DNA of 64,000 nucleotides from Daejeonella rubra (GCF_900103545.1 NZ_FNHH01000006.1:124001-188000), one strand, 5' to 3'; shown: positions 42,758 to 52,337, counted from the stretch's first letter. Translations and numbers: made by a program. The notes: generated from the sequence alone by a model not told the origin.

Positions 42758-43432
42758 TCTTAATCAGGTACCTGTAAATTAAAATAATTAAAATCGGAAG
42801 CGAGTAACCATAAAGAGTTTACAGTGTCACATACAGAAACAAAAAGACAGTAAGAATCTGATTGTCAATTAGGTTAGTTGCAAAAAAATTATTGCTTTAC
42901 AAATGGAGCAAATTGGGGTGAAGGGAATTCAAGCTGTTAAATTACAGAATGAAGTTTTGCTATGATGCCATTAAATAAGTAATACAAGGTACGCAATAAT
43001 ATACAGCTGCTGTTATTGTATCAATAATGTTTTACTATTCAGCTCTGGTTTTCAATAATCTGACCCTATTGTGTGATTTCAGTAATTTATAAAGGTGCCA
43101 GGGAACAAAATGATCAATTTAATTCTTTTTATTTTCAAACATGAGCTTTGAAAATTCTAAAAGTTTCTGGGTAGAAAATGTAAAAAATGATCATAAATGC
43201 CCATTAATCTTCCGCAATATTTTTTTTACCAGCATTATCTGTATGTCCCTGAGTAAAACAATTGTAAATATAGTGTGAAATGAATTTTACAGTCTTGTAT
43301 AAATTCCTGTGAAATCTTCACGATTCGCTTTACAATCACTGTAAACCTTGTTTTTTTATAATGAGAAGTCTCTAATTTTAAATTGTAAATAATAAATGAT
43401 TGTTTAATTCATTTTAATTAAAAGTAAATATT
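42758..43432. promoter_or_regulatory. Long upstream region of the polysaccharide locus with TGTAAA/TTTACA cluster
   Basis: A 675-bp gene-free region before wza. TGTAAA or its complement TTTACA occurs at 42773, 42818, 42896, 43179, 43263, 43286, 43329, 43340 and 43384. The copies at 43329 and 43340 form a perfect palindrome, TTTACA-N5-TGTAAA (43329-43345), 88 bp before the wza start. The copies at 43263 and 43286 form a second inverted pair, TGTAAA-N17-TTTACA. These may be operators for the divergent HTH protein or another regulator. A TATAAT sequence lies at 43357-43362. Confidence 0.5.
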
Positions 43433-44200
43433 ATGAGACTAATTAATGTTTTTTGTGCCTTGTTCTTAATTATATTAAGTTCATCATGTGCTCCTCGCCG
43501 AAATCTGGTTTATTTCAGCGATATGGTCAGTAAGACTACTGACAGTCAGGTAATTACGGCTGATACTGAGCCGAAGATCCAGTCGAATGATCTATTAAGT
43601 ATTACTATTAATACGCTTAGTACGGAATCTAACCTGATGTTTTCTGTTAACTCAAATAACATCAACAAGAATGGTTATTTTGAGAAAGAAGGCTACCGTG
43701 TAGACAAAGAGGGTAATATCAATTTCCCTGTTGTTGGTAAGGTTAATTTAAAGGGCTTGACCATCGAGCAAGCACAGCACAACCTGGTGAGCAAGCTAAA
43801 TCATTATGTAAAAAATCCAATTGTTAATATGCAGTTTCTCAACTTCAGAATTACGGTTATTGGAGAAGTGAACAACCCGGCAACGTTCAATATTCCAAAT
43901 GAACAAATAAATCTTCTGGAAGCCCTTGGCATGGCAGGTGATTTAACCGCATATGGAAAACGTGAAAACATTCTTGTGATAAGAGAAATGGATGGTAAGC
44001 GATCCATAGTTCGTATGAACATCAATAACAGAGATATCCTTAATTCGCCCTACTTCTACCTGAAGCAGAATGACGTGATCTACGTTGAACCTGATAAATC
44101 GAAATCTATTGAATATAGTCCTAATAACCGCCTGATGCCACTGGTAGTGGCCACAATTTCGGCTGTAGCTGTATTATCTACTGCCTTTCTATCAAAATAA
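43433..44200 (+). CDS. Polysaccharide export lipoprotein (Wza-like)
   Basis: Outer-membrane channel component for capsule or exopolysaccharide export, 255 aa. The lipoprotein leader ends in LSSSC (residue about 19). The export domain shows IQSNDLLSITI and GYRVDKEGNINFPVVGKVNLKGLTIEQAQHNL. An SLBB-type repeat follows (FRITVIGEVNNPATFNIPNEQINLLEALGMAGDLTAYGKRENILVIRE). A C-terminal hydrophobic segment (VVATISAVAVLSTAFL) may be the outer-membrane helix. It heads the locus, 24 bp before the Wzc-like kinase gene. Confidence 0.92.
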   Translation: MRLINVFCALFLIILSSSCAPRRNLVYFSDMVSKTTDSQVITADTEPKIQSNDLLSITINTLSTESNLMFSVNSNNINKNGYFEKEGYRVDKEGNINFPVVGKVNLKGLTIEQAQHNLVSKLNHYVKNPIVNMQFLNFRITVIGEVNNPATFNIPNEQINLLEALGMAGDLTAYGKRENILVIREMDGKRSIVRMNINNRDILNSPYFYLKQNDVIYVEPDKSKSIEYSPNNRLMPLVVATISAVAVLSTAFLSK

Positions 44201-44224
44201 TAATTAACCTAAAAAACATAAGTC

Positions 44225-46540
44225 ATGGCCTTAAACTCACAAAAACAGCTTTCTTCTGCAGCTGGAGATCTAAATGATATTTTGTCGAAAGTTGTCAAAT
44301 ACTGGTATGTTTTTGTAATAGCTATATTAATATCAATGGCTCTTGCAAATCTATATTTAACAAATGCTACCCGTCTTTATAAAGTTACCAGTACATTATT
44401 GATCCAAAATGATTTTAAAGGAGACGGCCTTTTAAAAGGTACCGCATTTAGTGATCTTGATATGTTTCGGGGAGCACGTACCGTTGATAATGAAATGGAA
44501 GTTTTACGATCAAGAGATTTGATCTTTAAAACCTTGAAAGAACTTTCATTAGAAACAAATTATGCAATTCCCGGAGTATTGAATAATAAAGAACTATATG
44601 GTGAAGAATTACCGGTTCGGGTGATTGTTGAATATTTAAATGATCAGGCTTATTCCCAGGAAATAAATCTTTCGATAATAAATGAGGATGTATTTGCCCT
44701 TCAGACAAATGGAAAGAATGTTTTATACAGTTTTGATCAGCTTATTACAAGACCAGGATATAAAATAAGGGTTGTGAAGGGCCCTTCCTTTTCATCTGCA
44801 TACCCTTCCATTAAAATTGGATTTAAGGACCTCTATTCGATGGCGGAGCATTACAGCTTATCTGCTCTTACAATAGTGCCTATCGTTAAAGATGCAAATA
44901 CTGTTTCCTTAAGCCTTCTTGATGCTGTTCCTCAGCGTGGAGTGGATATTCTAAATAAGCTGATAGATACTTACAATGAAGAGAATGTAAACACCAAAAA
45001 CATGGTTGCTAAAAATACGATCCGCTTCATTGACCAGCGATTGATAGATCTTAACAGCGACCTTTCAGTTTTAGAACGAGGAGTTGAAAATTATAAGCAA
45101 GTTAACCGCGTAACTAATATGAGTGCTGATTCGGAGCTTAATTTAAGAACTTCCGGTGATTATGATTTGAATCTGTCTTCATCAGGAGTACAGTTAGATC
45201 TGATCAAATCTTTAGTTCAGTACCTTGGTAAAAACGATAGCGAATACGAGATAGTACCAAGTACTCTTGGTATAAAAGATCTGACCTTAAATAATCTGAT
45301 CAATAAATACAATGATCTTCAAATTGAAAGGCAGCGACTTGCACGCAATAATAATCCGGATAACCCATTGATAGTCAATATCAATGAGCAACTAGCCGGG
45401 CTTAGAGGATACCTTCAGGAGACCTTGAAAAATGTCCAGGCTGGACTAACACTGGAAAGGAATAACCTTATAGATAAATCAAATCAGTTTGAATCAAAGA
45501 TCAGAAACGTGCCGGTTGTTGAAAGAGGCTTATTACAGCTAAGCAGAGATCAGGACGTAAAAGCAGCTATCTATCAATATCTTCTACAAAAAAGAGAGGA
45601 AACAGCCCTTTCATTATCTGCAACTATTCCTACCTCTCTTATTATTGACAGACCAGCATATAATACTGTACCGGCTAAACCAAAAGAGGCATTAATATAT
45701 TTAGGATCGCTGCTAACCGGATTTTTGTTTCCTCTGTTCTTTTTCAGTGGCAGAGATAAATTAAATACAAAAGTAAAAGATGTGACCGATGTTCAGCTCT
45801 TGGGTGGTATAAGAATTCTTGGTGAATTAAGCCATAAAGAAGAAAATAATACTGTTGTGGTTAAAAGGGGCAGCCGAACAACTATATCAGAGTTATTCAG
45901 GTATATCCAATCTAATTTGGGTTATATTATCAATAATACTAAAAGTCAGATCCTATTGGTAACCTCAGGAATGAAGGGAGAGGGGAAAACATTTTTCTCT
46001 ATCAATTTAGGAATAACCCTGGCTTTGGCAGGAAAGAAGGTAATTATAGTCGAATTTGATCTTCGTAAGCCTGATCTGATGAAAGGGATCAATATGAAGT
46101 ATGAAAAAGGTCTGGCAGACTACCTTGAAAACAGGAATGTTGAAATAGATCAGATCATAAAGCCTTCAGGAGTATCTTCAAATTTATTTGTCATAGGATG
46201 TGGTAAACTTCCGGATGATCCTACAGAATTATTTTCATCCGATAAAATGGAAGGCCTCTTCCAGGAACTCAGGAAGAAGTACGATTATATTATCCTGGAT
46301 ACATCACCGGTTGGGCAGGTAGCAGATGCATTTAATATTGCTCCATATGCCGATGCAAGTATCTATCTGGTTAGATATAATTTCACAGAGAGAATGCAGC
46401 TTAGTGTCCTTGATGATATTTGTGAGAACAAAAAACTTAAAAATCTTATGATCGTATTTAATGATGCGAAAAAGGACAATATGAGATCATACGGATATGG
46501 TAATGCCGGGCATAAATATGCAGAAAGTACAACTGCCTGA
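44225..46540 (+). CDS. Polysaccharide chain-length regulator / tyrosine autokinase (Wzc-like)
   Basis: A 771-aa inner-membrane protein. The Wzz-like N-terminus has a membrane segment (about 30-50) and a second at about 500-515 (ALIYLGSLLTGFLFPLFFF) around a long, partly coiled-coil periplasmic region. The cytoplasmic BY-kinase domain has Walker A SGMKGEGKT (about 581-589), Walker A' VIIVEFDLRKPDL and Walker B YDYIILDTSPVG. The tail holds three tyrosines in SYGYGNAGHKY, a small version of the usual tyrosine cluster. It controls chain length and export with Wza. No cognate Wzb phosphatase is seen nearby. Confidence 0.93.
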   Translation: MALNSQKQLSSAAGDLNDILSKVVKYWYVFVIAILISMALANLYLTNATRLYKVTSTLLIQNDFKGDGLLKGTAFSDLDMFRGARTVDNEMEVLRSRDLIFKTLKELSLETNYAIPGVLNNKELYGEELPVRVIVEYLNDQAYSQEINLSIINEDVFALQTNGKNVLYSFDQLITRPGYKIRVVKGPSFSSAYPSIKIGFKDLYSMAEHYSLSALTIVPIVKDANTVSLSLLDAVPQRGVDILNKLIDTYNEENVNTKNMVAKNTIRFIDQRLIDLNSDLSVLERGVENYKQVNRVTNMSADSELNLRTSGDYDLNLSSSGVQLDLIKSLVQYLGKNDSEYEIVPSTLGIKDLTLNNLINKYNDLQIERQRLARNNNPDNPLIVNINEQLAGLRGYLQETLKNVQAGLTLERNNLIDKSNQFESKIRNVPVVERGLLQLSRDQDVKAAIYQYLLQKREETALSLSATIPTSLIIDRPAYNTVPAKPKEALIYLGSLLTGFLFPLFFFSGRDKLNTKVKDVTDVQLLGGIRILGELSHKEENNTVVVKRGSRTTISELFRYIQSNLGYIINNTKSQILLVTSGMKGEGKTFFSINLGITLALAGKKVIIVEFDLRKPDLMKGINMKYEKGLADYLENRNVEIDQIIKPSGVSSNLFVIGCGKLPDDPTELFSSDKMEGLFQELRKKYDYIILDTSPVGQVADAFNIAPYADASIYLVRYNFTERMQLSVLDDICENKKLKNLMIVFNDAKKDNMRSYGYGNAGHKYAESTTA

Positions 46541-46842
46541 TAGCAATTGATTACCGGATAATCTTATGATTTTTCAGGCTCCTTTCTCCCTGATGTATTA
46601 GCAGTGCCTAATGTTTGTACTCTATCTTATTGATCCTTAGTTAGATAGCTTATAAGATTGAATGTTTTTAATTTAAACTCTGAAGAGTTTATATAGTTCA
46701 ATACCCATAGTTTTTGTTGTCAAATCGGGCAAAAACAAAAATTACAATCAATACCGTCAATCCTTTAAAATGATCATGTAAGTGAGTTAGCGAAGCTGTG
46801 CCTCAATGACAAACCTTGTTTAAACTTTATCCGGAAAATATT
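46541..46842 (+). promoter_or_regulatory. Leader region before upxY with alternative hairpins
   Basis: A 302-bp gene-free stretch inside the locus. It holds a stem TAAACTC-TGAA-GAGTTTA (46674-46691). It also holds two overlapping inverted repeats: ATCTTAT (46624-46630) with ATAAGAT (46652-46658), and CTATCT (46622-46627) with AGATAG (46643-46648). Because the last two share bases they are mutually exclusive. An internal promoter or an antitermination leader for UpxY is plausible, but no terminator-like U tract is evident. Confidence 0.4.
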
Positions 46843-47373
46843 ATGGAAAATCCAATCAGAACAAGATCGTCAAATACAAAGAATTGGTTTGTGATCTATA
46901 CCCGTGCCAGATGGGAAAAAAAGGTAGACCAGCTTCTCAAACAACAGGGCATAAATTCTTACTGCCCTATGAGGACTGTTGAAAATCAATGGGCTGATAG
47001 AAAAAAGATGGTTGAATTCCCATTATTCAGTTCTTATGTGTTTGTAAACATTAGTTTGAAGGAGGAGCAAACTGTGCGTCAAACTTACGGGGTGTTGAAT
47101 TTTATTTACTTTCTTGGTAAACCAGCGATAGTTCAGGATTCTGAGATAGTAAAGATTAAAAATGTTCTGTTAGAAAATCCTGACATGGAGGTGGTAAGTC
47201 TGAAGGGAGTAAGGGTTGGAGACCGTGTCAGGATAAAAAATGGTGTTCTCGCGAATCAGAATGGAAATATTGTCAAAGTTAATGGTAAAACAGTATTGAT
47301 GGTCTTTGATCATTTGGATTGCGCCCTGGTTTCAAGAATTTCGGTTTCAGATCTAACACCCATATTAACATGA
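46843..47373 (+). CDS. UpxY-type transcription antiterminator (NusG-like)
   Basis: A 176-aa NusG paralogue that lets RNA polymerase read through long polysaccharide operons in Bacteroidota. The ATG at 46843 is preferred; the longer frame begins with TTG at 46816. The NGN domain has NWFVIYTRARWEKKVDQLLKQQGINSYCPMR and WADRKKMVEFPLFSSYVFV. The KOW domain has GVRVGDRVRIKNGVLANQNGNIVKVNG. It is third in the locus, not first, which is less common. Its stop overlaps the start of the dehydrogenase gene as ATGA. Confidence 0.92.
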   Translation: MENPIRTRSSNTKNWFVIYTRARWEKKVDQLLKQQGINSYCPMRTVENQWADRKKMVEFPLFSSYVFVNISLKEEQTVRQTYGVLNFIYFLGKPAIVQDSEIVKIKNVLLENPDMEVVSLKGVRVGDRVRIKNGVLANQNGNIVKVNGKTVLMVFDHLDCALVSRISVSDLTPILT

Positions 47374-48671
47374 GCAACATATTATTGGAAAAGGTCACTA
47401 TCGCGGTAGTGGGATTGGGTTATGTTGGTCTGCCTTTGGCATCAGAGTTTGCAAAACATTACAAAGTGTTTGGGTTTGATTTAAACAGAGACCGTGTTGA
47501 TCAGTTAAACGGGGGATTTGATCATACCAATGAAATAGATTCAAAAGCACTTAAAAATGTGCTTTTGAAGAAGAATAAAAATGAAAAAGGCTTGTTTCTT
47601 ACCGATAACATTGATGAAATAGGAAATTGCAATGTTTTTATCATTACTGTTCCCACTCCTGTGGATAAGCATAACCGTCCGGACCTGGGACCATTGTTAA
47701 AAGTAAGCAGCATGATTGCCGGGGTATTAAAGAAGGGAGACACAGTTATCTATGAATCAACTGTTTATCCCGGCGTAACTGAGGATGAATGTGTACCTGT
47801 ACTTGAGAATGAATCTGGTTTAGCCTATAATATCGATTTTTTTGCAGGGTATTCACCTGAAAGGATAAATCCCGGAGATAAGGAACACACGGTAACTAAA
47901 ATTTTAAAGATCACTTCAGGATCAACTCCGGATACTGCAGATTTTGTTGACTCCCTTTACAGATCGATCATTATTGCCGGTACTCACAAAGCAGAGTCAA
48001 TTAAAATTGCTGAAGCTGCAAAAGTTATTGAAAATGCACAGCGGGATATAAACATTGCCTTTATAAATGAACTGGCAATGATATTTAATAAGCTGGGAAT
48101 CGACACCAATAAAGTTTTAAATGCAGCATCTACGAAATGGAATTTCCTGAATTTTAAACCAGGATTAGTGGGGGGGCATTGTATTGGAGTTGACCCTTAT
48201 TATCTGGCTCAAAAGGCACAGGAGGTAGGTTATCATCCTGAAATTATACTGGCCGGCCGCCGGGTAAACGACGGTATGGGAGCATATGTCGCTGAACAAC
48301 TTGTCAAGGCAATGCTTTCAAAAGGAACAGCTATTGCCGGAAGTGAAGTATTGATTCTTGGATTTACATTTAAGGAAAATTGCCCGGATGTGAGGAATAC
48401 AAAGGTGATTGATATTGTTAAACGTCTGGAGGAATACCAGATAAATGTTACCATTCATGATCCTCTGGCCGATAGCCAGCAAGTTCATACTACTTACGGG
48501 GTAAGGTGTCAAAATGGGGAATCAAAAAAGAAATTATATGATGGAATCTTGCTTGCAGTAGCACATCAGCAATTTTACGAAATGGATCTGTCCAGAATGT
48601 GTAAGAAAAACACTGTCGTATACGATATTAAATATGCATTGCCTCAAGCAATGGTTGATGTACGTTTATAA
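47370..48671 (+). CDS. UDP-N-acetyl-hexosamine 6-dehydrogenase (TviB/WbpA type)
   Basis: Oxidises a UDP-N-acetylhexosamine to the uronic acid with NAD+. The product has 433 aa from the ATG at 47370, which overlaps the upxY stop. The N-terminal Rossmann motif is TIAVVGLGYVGLPLASEFAKHY. ESTVYPGVTEDECVPVLE and the catalytic cysteine in LVGGHCIGVDPYYLAQKAQ follow. The C-terminal GFTFKENCPDVRNTKVIDIV is typical of nucleotide-sugar dehydrogenases. It resembles the Vi-antigen TviB branch. The epimerase-like gene 11 bp downstream suggests a TviB/TviC-like pair that makes a galacto-configured uronic acid. Confidence 0.92.
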   Translation: MSNILLEKVTIAVVGLGYVGLPLASEFAKHYKVFGFDLNRDRVDQLNGGFDHTNEIDSKALKNVLLKKNKNEKGLFLTDNIDEIGNCNVFIITVPTPVDKHNRPDLGPLLKVSSMIAGVLKKGDTVIYESTVYPGVTEDECVPVLENESGLAYNIDFFAGYSPERINPGDKEHTVTKILKITSGSTPDTADFVDSLYRSIIIAGTHKAESIKIAEAAKVIENAQRDINIAFINELAMIFNKLGIDTNKVLNAASTKWNFLNFKPGLVGGHCIGVDPYYLAQKAQEVGYHPEIILAGRRVNDGMGAYVAEQLVKAMLSKGTAIAGSEVLILGFTFKENCPDVRNTKVIDIVKRLEEYQINVTIHDPLADSQQVHTTYGVRCQNGESKKKLYDGILLAVAHQQFYEMDLSRMCKKNTVVYDIKYALPQAMVDVRL

Positions 48672-48682
48672 TTCCTGCAAAT

Positions 48683-49708
48683 ATGTATCACATTCCCTAT
48701 CATGGAGATAAGGATCTGTCCCAAATTAGTTTTTTAGTAATTGGTGGAGCAGGTTTTATTGGTTCTAATATAGTCGGATACCTGTTAAAGTTTGGAGCCG
48801 GAAAAGTTCGTGTATTTGATAACTTTTCATCAGGATCGATCCGAAATCTTGAAAATTTTTCATTTTTTCCTTCATTTGAATTAATTAGAGGAGATATAAG
48901 AGATCTTGGTGAATGTAAAAGAGCGGTTGAAGGTATTGACATTATTCTGAATGAAGTTGCTTTGGATCCTGAATTCAATTCTATGGAGACTGATAAGAAA
49001 AGCAAGGGTATACAGATCAATGGATTCTTAAATATTTTGATTGCTTCAAAATATGCAGGTGTGAAACGAATTGTTTTCTCGTCCTTTTCAATGGTTACTT
49101 CTGAATATGGGGGATCTATTAGTCCGAAAGACACGATCAGTCCTTCCTTATCGCCATATTCGATCAGTAAATATGTGAATGAATTATATGCCAGTGTTTT
49201 TTGCAGGCTTTATGATCTGGATTATATTGGACTACGCTATTTTAATGTATTTGGCCCCGGACAAAGAGAAGATAATACCCCTTCATCAATTATTCCAAAG
49301 TTAATTAATAACATTATTACAGGGGATTCCACAACAATTATTAAGGATACAGACAGGTATGTTGATTTTAATTATATAGAAAATGTTGTTCAGGCTAATG
49401 TTCTAGCTGCTTTAACCAGGGAATCCGCTGCTCTTAACCAAAACTATAATATTGCCAGCGGCGAACAAATTACTTTATCTGAACTGGCAATTTACTTAAG
49501 GCAAAAATTAGGCATCAGAACAACAGCTTCTGATAAATTTAAATTTCGTAAGCCACACAATCTAAAAGGTAAAATTCCTTCTCCATTCATATCCATTTTG
49601 AAAGCAATAAGTCTGCTTAACTATCAGCCTTGTTTTTCAATCAAAGATGGAATTGCAGAAACAATTAAGATCAGCAGAAGCGAAATCAGAACAATTATAT
49701 CTGATTAA
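48683..49708 (+). CDS. NAD-dependent epimerase/dehydratase, divergent WbpP-like SDR
   Basis: An extended short-chain dehydrogenase of 341 aa. The cofactor motif is IGGAGFIGSNIVGYLL. The active-site YxxxK is PYSISKYVNELYA, followed by GLRYFNVFGPGQRED, as in UDP-N-acetylglucosamine 4-epimerases of the WbpP group. Two conserved segments differ from that group: the usual AALGSVPRS position reads EVALDPEFNS, and the usual SSSTYGD reads SSFSMVTSEYGG, although a serine is kept. The reaction may therefore differ from plain 4-epimerisation. It sits between the dehydrogenase and an acyltransferase. Confidence 0.82.
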   Translation: MYHIPYHGDKDLSQISFLVIGGAGFIGSNIVGYLLKFGAGKVRVFDNFSSGSIRNLENFSFFPSFELIRGDIRDLGECKRAVEGIDIILNEVALDPEFNSMETDKKSKGIQINGFLNILIASKYAGVKRIVFSSFSMVTSEYGGSISPKDTISPSLSPYSISKYVNELYASVFCRLYDLDYIGLRYFNVFGPGQREDNTPSSIIPKLINNIITGDSTTIIKDTDRYVDFNYIENVVQANVLAALTRESAALNQNYNIASGEQITLSELAIYLRQKLGIRTTASDKFKFRKPHNLKGKIPSPFISILKAISLLNYQPCFSIKDGIAETIKISRSEIRTIISD

Positions 49709-49711
49709 TCA

Positions 49712-50788
49712 ATGTCTTATACCAGACTACCAATTAAAGGATTTGATATGCAGCGCTTAAAAGAATTAGATATTCTAAGAGGATTTGCTTCACTAAATGT
49801 AGTAATATACCATTATACTAGTCGTTACAGAGATATTTTCCAGCATGAATATCCTGCAAAATATGATTGGTACTTCGGTCATGTTGGCTTGGAATTATTT
49901 TTTATGATTAGTGGTTTTGTGATCTTTATGACCCTTCAAAAGGTAAAAAGTGTTTCAGAGTTTTCATTTAAGAGATTTACCAGATTATACCCTGCTTATT
50001 GGATTTGCATTTGCATCACCTTATTAATTACAAGCTTTTGGAAGATGCCAAGAACAGAAGGCTTAACTCTTTTTCAAATACTTATGAATTTTACAATGAT
50101 TCAGGGGGTATTTGAAGTCCCCAATATAGATGGTGCTTATTGGTCGCTGGTGCCAGAACTTTTCTTTTATACTTCTATGGGGATATTCTACTATTTGGGC
50201 TGGTTAAGAAATATCCGACTAATTGCTGTTATCTGGCTTGCCTGGATGCTATTGAATAGAATGGGAATTTTGCCCCTTGGTGAATACTTTCTCAATCTGA
50301 AATATGGGATGTTTCTTTTGGCGGGTATTTTATTTTATAAAGTAAAATTTAATGAAGGAAACCTAATAGATCATCTACTTATTATTAGCTGTCTTTTTAC
50401 AGCAATATGGGTAAATCAGATGCCAGGCAATATTTATGCTTATCCTTGCTTATTTGGCCTCTTCTATTTATTTATCTACGGAAAATTGAAAGTTCTTAAC
50501 TGGTCCCCCTTATTGTTTTTAGGATATATTTCTTACCCCTTGTATCTACTGCATCAAAATATTGGATATGCTATGATCAGTTCCTTTAAGTTTTATATCC
50601 CCAATGAATTTATTGTGATTCTGTTAACGCTTTCAATCATGTTTTTCTTCGCCTGGATTGTAAAAAAATATCTGGAGAAGCCAATAGTTAATTATTTAAA
50701 TATCAGATTTTTACCAAAATTTAAATTGGATAAAGAAGCCCTGATAAATACGGAATTCGGAACTTTGGTTCCCAAAAAAGCCGGTTGA
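49712..50788 (+). CDS. Acyltransferase 3 family membrane protein
   Basis: An inner-membrane O-acyltransferase of about 358 aa (or 346 from MQRLKELD at 49748) with about ten hydrophobic segments. The start motif RLKELDILRGFASLNVVIYHY contains the conserved active-site histidine. FFMISGFVIFMTL and RFTRLYPAYWICI with its arginine pair follow, as in OafA-like proteins. It probably adds acetyl groups to the polysaccharide or its lipid-linked unit. It is 3 bp after the epimerase stop and so part of the same operon. Confidence 0.9.
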   Translation: MSYTRLPIKGFDMQRLKELDILRGFASLNVVIYHYTSRYRDIFQHEYPAKYDWYFGHVGLELFFMISGFVIFMTLQKVKSVSEFSFKRFTRLYPAYWICICITLLITSFWKMPRTEGLTLFQILMNFTMIQGVFEVPNIDGAYWSLVPELFFYTSMGIFYYLGWLRNIRLIAVIWLAWMLLNRMGILPLGEYFLNLKYGMFLLAGILFYKVKFNEGNLIDHLLIISCLFTAIWVNQMPGNIYAYPCLFGLFYLFIYGKLKVLNWSPLLFLGYISYPLYLLHQNIGYAMISSFKFYIPNEFIVILLTLSIMFFFAWIVKKYLEKPIVNYLNIRFLPKFKLDKEALINTEFGTLVPKKAG

Positions 50789-50894
50789 TCAAACTGATTG
50801 CAAATAACAAGCTTTCAAATTCCTCACCCAAAAGGAACATTTTCAAATTTGATTGATTCATGAATTCCGAATCAAGCTGAACTACCCATGTCTT

Positions 50895-52337
50895 ATGAGT
50901 TTAAGAAAAAAAACATTAAACGGCCTGATTTGGACCTTTAGTCAGCAGTTTGGTGTACAGTTGATCAGTTTTTTCATCACGATTGTTTTAGCCAGAATTT
51001 TAGCACCTTCTGAATTTGGGATCATAGCCATGCTATCCGTTTTTGTTGCTGTTGGCAGTTTATTAGTTGACGGCGGGCTTTCATCATCTTTAATTAGAAC
51101 GGGAATGGCCAATCAAAAGGATTATTCTACAGTATTCTTTTTTAATCTGGGAGGAAGTTTGATCATCTATGCAATAATTTTTTTTATAGCACCATTGATC
51201 TCTAATTTTTACCATCAGGATATTTTAACACCGGTTCTCAGGGTATATTCTATAGTATTCATTATCAATGCATTTTATGAAATTCAAAATGCCAGGCTTG
51301 TAAAGGTCATGAATTTTAAAACTCAGGCGCTTATCCAGGTTCCTTCTGTTTTGGCCAGTGGCTTACTTGGAATACTCCTGGCGATAAATGGGTATGGCGT
51401 ATGGAGTTTGGTATGGATGAATATATCACAATCTTTTTTAACTACTATTTTCCACTGGGTATTTTCAAAGTGGCGCCCATCCTTAATTTTTGATCTGGAA
51501 AGTTTTAAGAAACACTTTCATTTTGGATATAAAATGACATTATCCGGTTTGTTAGAAATTATCTACAAAAACATTTATGTACTTATTATCGGTAAAAATT
51601 ACTCTGCAGCACAGTTAGGCTTTTATTCAAGAGCAGATTCAATCAGCCAGCTTCCAACCAATAATATATCTATTGCAATCAATAGTGTTACCTATCCAAT
51701 GTTTGCTTCCATTTCTGATGATAATACCAGGTTGAAAATGGTGTACAAAAAATTAATGCAGCAGGTGATTTTCTGGAATGCGTCTGTCCTGGTTTTACTT
51801 GTAGTGATCGCTGAACCTCTTATTAGATTTTTAATCACCGAGAAGTGGCTTCCTGCGGTACCATATTTTCAAATTCTATGCCTTGCAGGGATACTTTACC
51901 CGCTTCATGCATATAACCTGAATATTTTAAAAGTTAAAGGCAGAAGTGATCTGATCTTAAAACTCGAGTTTATAAAAAAGGTGATCGCTGTTATTGGAAT
52001 ACTATTGGTTATCCCATTTGGAATTTATGGTCTGCTTTATTTTCAATTAATATTCAGTGTAGGGTCTTGTTATATCAACTCTTATTATAGTGGTGAATTA
52101 ATTAATTATCCTGTTAAAGAACAATTGGCAGATATATCTCCGGCTATTTTATTATCGGTTTGTACTGGCCTGCTATGTTTTTTTACAGATGCCTTTCTCA
52201 TACAATTATTCCATCTGTCTGATTTTGGAAGACTAGTCTTTATCTCTCTATTTTTTTATTTTATCTATTTGACTATCAGTCATTTTATGCAGTTCAACGC
52301 TATTTATGATTTTAAACAATTAGTTCTAAAACGATGA
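50895..52337 (+). CDS. Lipid-linked repeat-unit flippase (Wzx-like)
   Basis: A polysaccharide transporter of the MOP superfamily, 480 aa from the ATG at 50895; the frame is open from 50853 but the extra residues look non-native. About 14 hydrophobic helices are seen. The start MSLRKKTLNGLIWTFSQQFGVQLISFFITIVLARILAPSEFG is typical. It moves undecaprenyl-linked oligosaccharide across the inner membrane. Its stop overlaps the start of the aminotransferase as ATGA. Its presence together with the Wzy-like protein defines a Wzx/Wzy-dependent pathway. Confidence 0.92.
   Translation: MSLRKKTLNGLIWTFSQQFGVQLISFFITIVLARILAPSEFGIIAMLSVFVAVGSLLVDGGLSSSLIRTGMANQKDYSTVFFFNLGGSLIIYAIIFFIAPLISNFYHQDILTPVLRVYSIVFIINAFYEIQNARLVKVMNFKTQALIQVPSVLASGLLGILLAINGYGVWSLVWMNISQSFLTTIFHWVFSKWRPSLIFDLESFKKHFHFGYKMTLSGLLEIIYKNIYVLIIGKNYSAAQLGFYSRADSISQLPTNNISIAINSVTYPMFASISDDNTRLKMVYKKLMQQVIFWNASVLVLLVVIAEPLIRFLITEKWLPAVPYFQILCLAGILYPLHAYNLNILKVKGRSDLILKLEFIKKVIAVIGILLVIPFGIYGLLYFQLIFSVGSCYINSYYSGELINYPVKEQLADISPAILLSVCTGLLCFFTDAFLIQLFHLSDFGRLVFISLFFYFIYLTISHFMQFNAIYDFKQLVLKR

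Noticed and set aside
43357..43362. TATAAT as a sigma70-like -10 box before wza
   Set aside because: Bacteroidota primary sigma factors use TAnnTTTG at -7, and a TATAAT in DNA this rich in A and T is expected by chance.
47319..47369. Longer N-terminus for the nucleotide-sugar dehydrogenase
   Set aside because: The extension lies entirely inside upxY; the ATG at 47370 overlaps the upxY stop as ATGA and starts just before the Rossmann motif.
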